In this document: one piece after another, positions 44,419 to 53,499 of the stretch
Position numbering within the stretch: position 1 is the stretch's first letter
Layout of the letters: each line of letters starts with the position of its first letter
Origin: Pedobacter zeae
Lineage (GTDB): Bacteria; Bacteroidota; Bacteroidia; Sphingobacteriales; Sphingobacteriaceae
Direction of reading: 5' to 3'
Assembly (NCBI RefSeq): GCF_014196715.1
Contig: NZ_JACIEF010000004.1
Coordinates: 739,152-803,151, forward strand
DNA length: 64,000 bases
Made by a program: the position numbers and the translations under genes
Notes under the pieces: model-generated
Told to the model about the DNA's origin: nothing
Database searches by the model: none
What the model saw: only the letters and a program-made list of their open reading frames with translations

Positions 44419-45840
44419 ATGAAACTCCGTAGCCTTTTAATTGCTTTTATCTGTTGCATCAATATCGCTTTTGCACAACGAAATGATATCCTCAAAGAGT
44501 CAACGAAATACGAATGGCCAAAAGATGAAGCTGTAAAAAAGAAACTGGAACACTGGCAAGACCAAAAGTTTGGCATGATTATCCACTGGGGCTTATATGC
44601 TGTTCCTGGAATTATTGAATCTTGGTCAATCTGTTCGGAAGACTGGATTGACAGAGACAGTACAATAAAGTACGATGATTACAAGAAATGGTATTGGGGA
44701 TTAAATGAAAAATTTAATCCAACCAAATTTAACCCAGAACAATGGGCAAAGGCAGGTAAAGATGCTGGAATGAAATACCTGGTTTTTACCACTAAACACC
44801 ACGATGGCTTTGCCATGTTCGATACCAAACAGTCTGATTTCAGCATTGCAAAAGGTCCATTTGCCAATAACCCTAAAAAAGATGTTGCCAAATACGTATT
44901 CGATGCTTTCCGGAAGCAGAATTTCATGATCGGCGCTTATTTTTCAAAGCCCGACTGGCATTCGCAATACTATTGGTGGGATAAATATGCTACCGCCAAT
45001 AGAAATAACAATTACGACATCAGAAAGAATCCATGGCGCTGGAACATGTTTAAAAGCTTTACCCAGAACCAGATTGGCGAGTTGATGAACAATTACGGAA
45101 GCATCGATATTTTATGGCTAGATGGTGGTTGGGTAAGGCCTTTAGCATCGGTAAATGAAGAAGTACTTTCATGGGGTGCGCCAATTCCGGAGTGGAGCCA
45201 GGATATTGATATGCCAAAGATTGCTGCTGATGCCAGGAAAGCACAGCCTGGTTTAATTATGGTCGACCGTACTGTACATGGCCAGTTCGAAAATTACCAG
45301 ACCCCTGAACAGAAAATCCCCGAAAAACAATTGGATTATCCCTGGGAGAGCTGTATGACCTTAGGCGGTGCATGGGGATTTGTCCCTAACGATCAATATA
45401 AACCTGCTGCTGAAGTAGTGCATAAACTGGTAGAAATTGTAGCCAAAGGCGGAAGTTTGTTATTGGGTGTTGGGCCGAAAGCGGATGGAACGCTGCCTGA
45501 TGATGTGATTAAAAAATTAGAGGAAATTGGACAGTGGACTTCGAAAAATGGTGCTGCCATTTATGGAACACGTATCACCAAAAACTATCATGACGGGCAA
45601 AACTGGTTTACGCAAAGTAAAGATGGTAAAACTGTTTATGGCATTAGCTTATTGGATACTAATCCTGTCAAAGAAATTTCGTGGAAAGGCAGCATTCCCA
45701 AAAAAGGAACAACCATTACCCTTTTAAGTAATAACCAAAAAGTAAAGTGGAAACTGGTAGATGGAAAAGTACATTTCGACTTCCCTAAAACGGAGGAGAA
45801 AATTGCGCTTGCCTTTTCTTTTACCCCCGAATCAGAGTAA
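44419..45840 (+). CDS. GH29 alpha-L-fucosidase
   Basis: This 473-residue secreted enzyme has a signal peptide (about 1-19). Family motifs are FGMIIHWGLYAVPG (51-64), TTKHHDGFAMF (124-134; His pair H127/H128) and the nucleophile D235 in ILWLDGGW. CMTLGGAWGF and GVGPKADGTLPDD follow. It hydrolyses terminal alpha-L-fucose. The GH3 gene starts 2 bp downstream, so they are one operon. Confidence 0.95.
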   Translation: MKLRSLLIAFICCINIAFAQRNDILKESTKYEWPKDEAVKKKLEHWQDQKFGMIIHWGLYAVPGIIESWSICSEDWIDRDSTIKYDDYKKWYWGLNEKFNPTKFNPEQWAKAGKDAGMKYLVFTTKHHDGFAMFDTKQSDFSIAKGPFANNPKKDVAKYVFDAFRKQNFMIGAYFSKPDWHSQYYWWDKYATANRNNNYDIRKNPWRWNMFKSFTQNQIGELMNNYGSIDILWLDGGWVRPLASVNEEVLSWGAPIPEWSQDIDMPKIAADARKAQPGLIMVDRTVHGQFENYQTPEQKIPEKQLDYPWESCMTLGGAWGFVPNDQYKPAAEVVHKLVEIVAKGGSLLLGVGPKADGTLPDDVIKKLEEIGQWTSKNGAAIYGTRITKNYHDGQNWFTQSKDGKTVYGISLLDTNPVKEISWKGSIPKKGTTITLLSNNQKVKWKLVDGKVHFDFPKTEEKIALAFSFTPESE

Positions 45841-45842
45841 AG

Positions 45843-48521
45843 ATGTTTAACCTCAAAAGAAATACTTCTTTAATTGCAGCATTATTATTTTCGGCTGGCG
45901 TTTCTGCACAAAATAAAAATGTGCAATACCTGCCATACAAAAATCCTAAGCTCAGTATCGATTTAAGGGTGAAAGACCTGGTATCGAGAATGACGCCTGA
46001 AGAAAAATTCTGGCAGTTATTTATGGTACCAGGCGATGTTGATGGCATAGCTAAAGGTTACTACAAAAATGGGATTTTTGGCTTACAGATCAGTGCCCAA
46101 TCTGGCGGTGCGGGAGAGGCCCAGCAATTACTGAGCTACAATACCACCGAGAATGCCTTAACCCTTGCTAAAAAAGTTAACCAGTTACAACGTTATCTGG
46201 TAAACGATACCCGGCTGGGTATCCCGATGCTGGTATTTGATGAAGCTCTACATGGTTTAGTCCGGAAAAATGCAACGGCTTTTCCGCAATCGATTGGTTT
46301 AGCTGCAACGTTTGATCCCTTAACCATCGGCCAGATTGGCAAACGGATAGCATACGAGGCTAAAGTGAGAGGCATAAGAGACATCCTTGCCCCGGTAATC
46401 AACATGGCCGACGATGTACGCTGGGGACGTGTAGAAGAAACCTATGGCGAAGATCCTTACCTGACCAAAGTTATGGGTGCTGCATTTATGGATGCCGTCG
46501 AAAAAGAAAATGTAGTGGTAACACCGAAACACCTGATTGCGAATGTTGGCGATGGGGGTAGGGACAGTTATCCGATCCAGAAAACGGAAAGATTTTTACG
46601 CGAAATACACTTCCCGGCATTTGAAGAAGGAGTAAAAAAGGCAGGTATCCGTTCGGTAATGACCTCTTATAACAGTGTGGATGGAACGCCTGCAACATCC
46701 AATTACTGGCTTTTAACCAAAACCTTAAAGCACGATTGGGGCTTTAAAGGTTTTGTGATTTCTGATGCCGGTGCAGTAGGTGGGGCAAATGTGTTGCACA
46801 ATACTTCAAAAAACTATGCACAATCTACCGTACAGGCTTTAAACGGGGGGCTTGATGTTATTTTTCAGGTCGATTATGAACATTATAAGCTTTTTAAACC
46901 ACCGTTTTTAGACGGAAGTATTCCAAGGGCACGTATCGATGATGCCGTTGCGAGGGTGTTGAGGGCCAAGTTCGAATTGGGATTGTTCGAGAATCCCTAT
47001 GTTTCAGAAAAGGAAGCGGAAGCTTCGCTCAATGATCTATCGGCTAAGGCTTTGGCCAAAAAATCAGCTTTAGAATCGTTCGTGCTGCTTAAGAACAATC
47101 AAAATGTATTGCCGCTAAAGCAGCCTAAAAATATCCTGGTACTGGGACAAGACGCAATTGAGGCCCGTTTAGGAGGCTATAGTGGAACAGGTCAGGGTAA
47201 AATCAGCATTTTAGACGGAATTAAATCCAGGGCTGGTGAATCAGCTCAGGTAAATTATGCTCAGGGAAGCTTTAGGGAAAGTAAAAAATACATTGTAGTT
47301 GATTCTGCATTCCTCAGCACAAAAAACAGTAAAGGCTTAACCGGCGAATATTTTAGCACCACTGATCTTTCCGGAGAACCGGTACTGACCAGAACCGATA
47401 AACAAGTCGATTTCATGTGGACACTTTATTCGCCCAATGAGAAACTGGCAACCGATAATTATTCAGTGAGGTGGCAGGGTGAAATTACGGCCCCAAAAAC
47501 CGGCACTTATCAAATCGGTTTAGCCGGCAACGATGGCTATCGCCTGTATATAGATGGAAAATTGATTATCGATCAGTGGGAAAAGGCTTCTTATCATACT
47601 CGTATTGAAAGTTTTAATTTTGAAGCTGGTAAAGCTTATTCCATTAAGATCGAGTTTAAAGAACCTAAAGGTAATGCCTACATTAAGTTAGTCTGGAACT
47701 ACGGCGTTGAAGATAAAGAAGCACAGGTACTGGAAGAAGCCAAAACAATGGCTAAAAAAGCTGATGTTATTGTAGTTGCTGCAGGAATAAAAGAAGGAGA
47801 GTTTTTAGACCGTGCCATGCTCAATTTACCCGGCAATCAGGAACAACTCATTCAGGAAATGGCTAAAACAGGTAAACCCGTAGTGGTATTATTGGTTGGT
47901 GGCAGTGCGATAACCATGGGAAACTGGATCAACGATGCTTCAGCTATCCTGAATGTATGGTATCCTGGAGAGGAAGGAGGAGCTGCTGTAGCCGAGACTT
48001 TATTTGGCGATTACAATCCTGCTGGCAGGCTTCCGATTACTTATCCCGTTCATGAGGCACAATTGCCACTGGTTTACAATCATAAGCCAACCGGCAGGGG
48101 CGACGATTACAATAACTTAAGTGGCGAGCCGCTGTTTCCCTTTGGTTATGGTTTAAGTTACACCACTTTCGAATACGGTAATATCGCATTGGCTAAAAAA
48201 GCAATTAACGCGAATGAGGGTACTACAGTAAGCTTTACACTTAAAAATACAGGTACTAAAGATGGTGAAGAAGTGGCACAATTGTACCTGCGCGATATGT
48301 TGGCCAGTGTGGTCCGTCCGGTTTTGGAGCTTAAAGGATTTGAACGCGTTAAACTTAAAGCAGGAGAAAGCAAAACCATCAGCTTTAAAATTACACCTGA
48401 AATGCTGCAGATGCTTGACGCTAACCTGAAAACGGTTATTGAACCCGGCGATTTCAGGGTGATGATCGGATCATCAAGCCGCGAACTCCATTTAAAAGAA
48501 ACGTTAACGGTGAAACCATAA
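45843..48521 (+). CDS. GH3 beta-glycosidase with PA14 insert
   Basis: This 892-residue secreted enzyme has a signal peptide (about 1-22), a GH3 N-domain (RLGIPMLVFDEALHG, nucleophile D308 in GFVISDAGAVGG), and a PA14 domain of about 140 residues (about 498-635, GLTGEYFSTTDLSGE). The GH3 C-domain (AAGIKEGEFLDRAMLNLPG, WYPGEEGGAAVAETLFGDYNPAGRLP) and a fibronectin III-like tail follow. PA14 inserts in GH3 usually shape substrate choice. Beta-glucosidase or beta-xylosidase activity is likely, specificity uncertain. Confidence 0.94.
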   Translation: MFNLKRNTSLIAALLFSAGVSAQNKNVQYLPYKNPKLSIDLRVKDLVSRMTPEEKFWQLFMVPGDVDGIAKGYYKNGIFGLQISAQSGGAGEAQQLLSYNTTENALTLAKKVNQLQRYLVNDTRLGIPMLVFDEALHGLVRKNATAFPQSIGLAATFDPLTIGQIGKRIAYEAKVRGIRDILAPVINMADDVRWGRVEETYGEDPYLTKVMGAAFMDAVEKENVVVTPKHLIANVGDGGRDSYPIQKTERFLREIHFPAFEEGVKKAGIRSVMTSYNSVDGTPATSNYWLLTKTLKHDWGFKGFVISDAGAVGGANVLHNTSKNYAQSTVQALNGGLDVIFQVDYEHYKLFKPPFLDGSIPRARIDDAVARVLRAKFELGLFENPYVSEKEAEASLNDLSAKALAKKSALESFVLLKNNQNVLPLKQPKNILVLGQDAIEARLGGYSGTGQGKISILDGIKSRAGESAQVNYAQGSFRESKKYIVVDSAFLSTKNSKGLTGEYFSTTDLSGEPVLTRTDKQVDFMWTLYSPNEKLATDNYSVRWQGEITAPKTGTYQIGLAGNDGYRLYIDGKLIIDQWEKASYHTRIESFNFEAGKAYSIKIEFKEPKGNAYIKLVWNYGVEDKEAQVLEEAKTMAKKADVIVVAAGIKEGEFLDRAMLNLPGNQEQLIQEMAKTGKPVVVLLVGGSAITMGNWINDASAILNVWYPGEEGGAAVAETLFGDYNPAGRLPITYPVHEAQLPLVYNHKPTGRGDDYNNLSGEPLFPFGYGLSYTTFEYGNIALAKKAINANEGTTVSFTLKNTGTKDGEEVAQLYLRDMLASVVRPVLELKGFERVKLKAGESKTISFKITPEMLQMLDANLKTVIEPGDFRVMIGSSSRELHLKETLTVKP

Positions 48522-48565
48522 AGATAATTCTCGGCCTAGGTATGGTGGGTATACCCATACATGTT

Positions 48566-48598
48566 GCCGCAAGACCTGGTTAGTTTTGCGGCTTTTTT
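48566..48598 (+). terminator. Intrinsic terminator of the PUL operon
   Basis: GCCGCAA/TTGCGGC stem with a 13-nt loop, followed by a run of six T. Confidence 0.8.
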
Positions 48599-48664
48599 AT
48601 TGATGCGCTTCTGTAAAGTTAAGCGTAGCGTCTCTACGGGCAGATTGCGGTTAATGCAGGATGA

Positions 48665-49750
48665 TTATTTCAGCCCTTCAATTCCCAATTTGTTTGCCAG
48701 TTCATTCAGGTCGTTAACCACCACATCAATCAATGGGATACCGCTGATTTTCCTTTCCTGCTCAAATTCGTACTCTGGTTCGCCCGGAATAATTACTTTT
48801 TTATCCGGATCGATGGTTTTCGCATTTTTAAAACGTTCTACCCAATTATCGAGGTGGTTTTTAAAGTCCGCTGCCAGCCTGAAACCATCTACGCGCATGG
48901 CGCCTAAAAAGTGGCCCAAGCCTTCGCCAACCGGATTTGCCGAAGGTTCTAAAAAAGCAACAAACGGGGGTACCCAGGGGCCGTAATTGGCTCCCGATAG
49001 CACTGCCGATAAAATATCAACCGTTGCACTTAAACCATAACCTTTGTGGCTTCCGTGGTCTTTATCGCTACCCAGGGGTAACAACGAACCGCCATTTTTT
49101 AATTCGTTTGGATTAGTGGAGTTTTCGCCCGTTTTATCCTGAACCCAGCCATCAGGAACGCTTTTATTGGCCCTTTGTGCAATTTCGAGCTTGCCGTTGG
49201 CTGCTGCTGAGGTGGCCATATCAACAATAACCGGTGGGTATTTGCCTGCCGGAAAAGCATAGCACATTGGGTTAGTGCCCAACAAACGTTCGTTGGCATA
49301 GGTAGGGGCAACCAGCGGACTGGCATTCGTCATGCTGATACCAATCATATCCTTTTCTACAGCCATCAAAGCATGGTAACCGGCAATGCCGTAATGGTTC
49401 GAATTTTTTACCGATACCCAACCACTGCCATATTTTTCGGCCTTTTCTATGGCTACCTGCATGGCAAAGGGCGCTACAACCAAGCCTAATCCCGCATCTC
49501 CGTCTACCGTTGCTGTTGTTGGGGTTTCGTGTACAATTTTAATGTCAGGAGTAGCATTAATCCGTTTCTTTTCCCAAAGCCTGATGTAACCGCTTAAGCG
49601 GGCCACACCATGCGAATCGATGCCACGCAGATCAGAGCGGATCAAAACATCGGTAGCCAGTTCGGCATGTGCATCAGAGCAGCCCATTTTTTTAAAAACG
49701 TTGTAGGTAAAGGCCCTTAGGTTGGTTTCAGAAAAGGTGATGAAGTTCAT
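48665..49750 (-). CDS. Ldh2/MDH2-family oxidoreductase
   Basis: This 361-residue NAD(P)-dependent dehydrogenase has IRSDLRGIDSHGVARLSGYI (the catalytic His lies in DSHG, about residue 47), SVKNSNHYGIAGYHAL, MTNASPLVAP and the C-terminal GSHKGYGLSATVDILSA. Family members oxidise malate, lactate, ureidoglycolate, 2,3-diketogulonate and others. Its place between PUL genes suggests oxidation of a sugar-derived acid, but this is inferred. Confidence 0.92.
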   Translation of the reverse strand: MNFITFSETNLRAFTYNVFKKMGCSDAHAELATDVLIRSDLRGIDSHGVARLSGYIRLWEKKRINATPDIKIVHETPTTATVDGDAGLGLVVAPFAMQVAIEKAEKYGSGWVSVKNSNHYGIAGYHALMAVEKDMIGISMTNASPLVAPTYANERLLGTNPMCYAFPAGKYPPVIVDMATSAAANGKLEIAQRANKSVPDGWVQDKTGENSTNPNELKNGGSLLPLGSDKDHGSHKGYGLSATVDILSAVLSGANYGPWVPPFVAFLEPSANPVGEGLGHFLGAMRVDGFRLAADFKNHLDNWVERFKNAKTIDPDKKVIIPGEPEYEFEQERKISGIPLIDVVVNDLNELANKLGIEGLK

Positions 49751-49831
49751 TATTTTTAAAGTATCAAGAACCAGGTAGCAGGTATAGGTTTCAAATAAAC
49801 CGGACTTCGGACTTCCGACTCCGGACTAATT

Positions 49832-51418
49832 TTATGGTAACAAGACAGTAAAATCGCCGCCAAGGGGTTCAAAGTTTTCAATGCACGAGGATAGAAAATC
49901 CTCTCCGTAATTTACATACATCGGTGCAATATTCAGTATGCGCTCCTGCAATGTACCATTCGGGAAAAGCCGTTTTTTAACATTATCTATCTGTAGAAGC
50001 GCCATTTCGTGTTTGCGTTTTTCGGCCCTGAACAGTTTCTTTTCCAGGTTGGCCAGCAGATGGTTGGTACGCTGTTTGGCCGTATCAGTCGATACCGATA
50101 ACGTTTTATCTATTTTGTAGGCGTTTAACTTAATCTGGTCGAAAATGCTGTTAATGGCCCGGGTTTCATCTGCTAAGCTGAGTTGAGCTGTGGTATTCCG
50201 CTTTACCCAAATGTTTTTCAGTTCTTCAACCGGCAGAAAAATATCTTCCAAAGAAAAACCCAGCTTATATAAATTTTCTGCACTGCGTTTGTCGATCACT
50301 AAAGCCGAATTACGTAATAATAAAACCGGAAAATCTACTTTGTAGTAATCGAAATTGGCTTTCAGCTGCATCCAGTAAGCCACCTCAGCACCACCACCAA
50401 TGTAGGCAATGTTAGGTAAAATCACTTCCTGGTACATGGGCCGCATTACTACATTCGGACTAAACCGCTCGGGATGGGATTCGATTTCAGCTAAAAGCTC
50501 AGCTTCAGTAAAACTGATATCGGTATGGTTTACCCGGTATTTGCCCTGTTCAAAAATCAATCGTTCGCGCAGGTTATCGTTCAGGTAAAAGAAATTAATA
50601 TCTCGGCCATTCACCTGCGTTTTATAACCTAAATCCTCCAGGTTTTGAGAACTTGTTTCAATATTGCGGGCACTGTTGTGGTGTATAATGTCTTCAGCAA
50701 TAATATTGGCAAATTGTTTTTTCAGGCGGGCATCATCGGCATTCACAATTACCAATCCGTATTTTTCAAATAGGCTATTCACCAAAAAACGGGTAGCATC
50801 GGCCAGGTTGTCATGTTGCAGGTAAGCCTGCTCAACCAGTTTGGCAATGCGTTTTCCATTTCTAGAAATGCCCAGATAACCTTTGTAAGCGGTTACCGCT
50901 GCAGCAACGGTTTTGGTACTTAACCTGCCTGTTGCACCATTGGTTTGCTGTATCCAGCTGATGTTTTTCTCATCAACACTTACGTGGTTAATTTCATCAA
51001 AATCATGGTCCTCGGTAGCCATCCAGTAAATGGGGACAAAGTTTTTATCCGGGTGTGCAATTTGCAGCTCAATGGCTAAATTGATGGTGGTTACAATTTT
51101 GTAAATAAAATAAAGGGGGCCGGTAAATAAGTTTAACTGATGGCCGGTAGTTACCGTAAATGTATTATCGAGGCCTAAAAGTTCGATATTTTTGGTGACC
51201 GATTTATTGGGGTGTAAATGCTGGTACTGATCCTCTAATACTTCAACTAAAGTAGTGCGGTTACCCAGGAAATTGCGATGCTCCATTGCACTGGCTAAAC
51301 CTGCCATATCAGGGCGGTAACTGTAAAAAGCCTTGAGCTGTTCTTTGTTGTTAATATAATCTAAAACCAGCTTTGAAAATGATCCGGTTTCCTGATATGA
51401 GATATATTTTGCCTGCAT
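49832..51418 (-). CDS. bshC: Bacillithiol biosynthesis cysteine-adding enzyme BshC
   Basis: This 528-residue protein adds cysteine to glucosaminyl-malate, the last step of bacillithiol synthesis. Signature stretches are TVTTGHQLNLFTGPLYFIYKI (about 91-111), FVPIYWMATEDHDFDEI and LPNIAYIGGGAEVAYWMQL. A coiled coil is near residues 430-470. It lies between a dehydrogenase and a fucosidase of the PUL, which looks accidental. Confidence 0.95.
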   Translation of the reverse strand: MQAKYISYQETGSFSKLVLDYINNKEQLKAFYSYRPDMAGLASAMEHRNFLGNRTTLVEVLEDQYQHLHPNKSVTKNIELLGLDNTFTVTTGHQLNLFTGPLYFIYKIVTTINLAIELQIAHPDKNFVPIYWMATEDHDFDEINHVSVDEKNISWIQQTNGATGRLSTKTVAAAVTAYKGYLGISRNGKRIAKLVEQAYLQHDNLADATRFLVNSLFEKYGLVIVNADDARLKKQFANIIAEDIIHHNSARNIETSSQNLEDLGYKTQVNGRDINFFYLNDNLRERLIFEQGKYRVNHTDISFTEAELLAEIESHPERFSPNVVMRPMYQEVILPNIAYIGGGAEVAYWMQLKANFDYYKVDFPVLLLRNSALVIDKRSAENLYKLGFSLEDIFLPVEELKNIWVKRNTTAQLSLADETRAINSIFDQIKLNAYKIDKTLSVSTDTAKQRTNHLLANLEKKLFRAEKRKHEMALLQIDNVKKRLFPNGTLQERILNIAPMYVNYGEDFLSSCIENFEPLGGDFTVLLP

Positions 51419-51488
51419 GATGTGCGAAAGTAATGCAATTTAAGGATAATTGTAAAGCCCGTTAACTATTTTACATTCGTTAAATAAA

Positions 51489-53333
51489 TTATAAATTACT
51501 TTCTATTGCCCCAACTTTTTCGCGGTACAAATCAATCGGGCCATCCAGCAGTACTGCAATTACCGTTAGTTCCTTATCTAATTTATCTTCCGGTACCGGG
51601 ATGTAAACAATACCCGGTATTTTGCTCCAGTACAGTTTGTTATAAATTTCGTGGTTAAGCATGGTACCCTCGCCAACGATCCTGACGCGGCTGATGTTAT
51701 TTTTTAAACCTTTAATGGCAATAGGGCCTGTAGGTTTCCCTTCAACAAAAAGGTAGAGGGTTTGTTTATCGGCAGAAAGGGCTGTATTGCCCTGGTAATG
51801 GCCGGCAGGGATGCCTTTTCCCGTTTTATAAAGTGCTTCGGCATTTTTGATTACCCAATTGCTGATTTTTTGATCGACATTATTGATTCCCGGATTAAAA
51901 TCTAAACCATCAGCAGGTAAACTGGTATTTTGAAATACATTGATGCCGGCATTTAAATTAATGGCCAGCTTACTCAGGTTTAAATTGGTTAAACCGCGCT
52001 GTTTGGGGGCAGCATATAAGTCTGCCAGCGAAAGGGTTCCTGGTTTGTTGTCGGCAAGCTGAATAGGGCCATTTAATGATACTTTTATAACCGTCACATC
52101 GCTATCGAAATCAGTATCTTTTAAATTAAGCAGGTAATCGGTTTCATTTAATTTAATGGTATAGGGCTGTGCTTTGTTGCCAACCACTTCAATCTTGTTG
52201 ATTTTAGACTTAATTCCCGATAGTAAAATGCCATTTTTGGTTTTATAATCGAGGTATAGGTATAATACATCTTTGTTTTTAGATAAAGTGGTTTTCCCAT
52301 CGATGTGCCCACCTGGGATCCCTGCCTGTGTACCATAAACGGCTTCAGCGTGTTTTTGGGTCCAGCGGCCTAAGCCTTTTAAAATTTCAACTTGCTCGGT
52401 TGCAAGGGTTCCATCGGCTTTGGGACCAATATCGAGCAATAAATTACCTCCCATACTGATGCAATCAACCAAAGTACGGATAATCATATTCGGCGATTTG
52501 TAGTGCTTATCATAAGGCTGATAACCCCACGAGTCGTTCATGGTATAACACAATTCCCACTCTGGCGAAGCAGGCCTAACCACCGGCACACCTTGTTCAG
52601 GGGTATCATAATCGCCATGGCCATTTAAACGCGAATTGATGATCACGTTTGGATTTACTTTACGCAGGTTTTCCAATATGTTTTTGGCACGCCATTCTTC
52701 AGCGCTATGTTCCCAGTCGCCATCAAACCAAATTAAATCAGGGTTGTATTGGTTAGAAAGTTCATTAAGCTGTCCCTGAAAGTAATTTTGGAATTTTTTA
52801 AAGCGGGCCGGATCCTGTTTATAATCGTAACGCTTGCGATCGCGCGTAAAACCATCATAATCAATGTAGCTCCAATCAGGTAATGAAAAATATAAGCCGG
52901 TCTTGAGCCCCGATTTTTTAAGGTTGGCAACAAATGGGCTAATTAAATCTTTTTTAGCAGCACTATGTTTTACTGTTGTGGTGGCATTCGGCATTTTACT
53001 GTCCCAAAGCGCTACGCCATCATGATGTTTCGTGGTAATGACCGCATATTTTGCGCCACTTTCTTTAATCAGATTTACCCATTCTGCAGGCTGGTACTTG
53101 GCTGCGTTAAAACCATTAAGCTGTTTCATGTAAGCATCGTGGTTAATATAGTTATTAAAAAACGACCACGATTCGGAAATACCATTTACCGAATAAATAC
53201 CCCAATGGATAAAAATACCCAGTTTGGCATCGGCAAACCATTGCATTTTTGGATTTGAAGCAGCTTGCCGAGCAGATAAATTAAGACCAGCTGATAACAG
53301 GAAAAAAATAATAAAAAGCTTTAAATAACGCAT
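51489..53333 (-). CDS. GH29 alpha-L-fucosidase with duplicated C-terminal module
   Basis: The start at 53333 (MRYLKLFIIFFLLSAGLNLS, a clear signal peptide) gives 614 residues. The GH29 barrel shows LGIFIHWGIYSVNG (38-51), TTKHHDGVALW and nucleophile D204 (IWFDGDWE). After the barrel come two similar modules: about residues 322-426 (HAEAVYGTQAGIPGGHIDGK) and 491-603 (NAEALYKTGKGIPAGHYQGN), each ending in an I/VxxxGNK/GEG-strand and L(N/D)GPI. The upstream in-frame starts lack a signal peptide. Confidence 0.92.
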   Translation of the reverse strand: MRYLKLFIIFFLLSAGLNLSARQAASNPKMQWFADAKLGIFIHWGIYSVNGISESWSFFNNYINHDAYMKQLNGFNAAKYQPAEWVNLIKESGAKYAVITTKHHDGVALWDSKMPNATTTVKHSAAKKDLISPFVANLKKSGLKTGLYFSLPDWSYIDYDGFTRDRKRYDYKQDPARFKKFQNYFQGQLNELSNQYNPDLIWFDGDWEHSAEEWRAKNILENLRKVNPNVIINSRLNGHGDYDTPEQGVPVVRPASPEWELCYTMNDSWGYQPYDKHYKSPNMIIRTLVDCISMGGNLLLDIGPKADGTLATEQVEILKGLGRWTQKHAEAVYGTQAGIPGGHIDGKTTLSKNKDVLYLYLDYKTKNGILLSGIKSKINKIEVVGNKAQPYTIKLNETDYLLNLKDTDFDSDVTVIKVSLNGPIQLADNKPGTLSLADLYAAPKQRGLTNLNLSKLAINLNAGINVFQNTSLPADGLDFNPGINNVDQKISNWVIKNAEALYKTGKGIPAGHYQGNTALSADKQTLYLFVEGKPTGPIAIKGLKNNISRVRIVGEGTMLNHEIYNKLYWSKIPGIVYIPVPEDKLDKELTVIAVLLDGPIDLYREKVGAIESNL

Positions 53334-53443
53334 AATATTTGGTTGTGCAATAAGCGTTAAATATAAGGCTTTATGGGCTGATTTTACAGGGAAAACAGGG
53401 TTTATTTGCACTAAAAACACTAATAATTGCATGTGCCGGCCCC

Positions 53444-53476
53444 AAAAAAAACCGCCCCGAAAAATCGGGACGGCTT
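53444..53476 (-). terminator. Intrinsic terminator of the DEAD-box helicase gene
   Basis: On the minus strand AAGCCGTCCCGA pairs with TCGGGGCGGTTT (12 bp with two G-U pairs), followed by a T run. Confidence 0.8.
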
Positions 53477-53499
53477 GTCAAAATATTTGGTTTAGTGAT

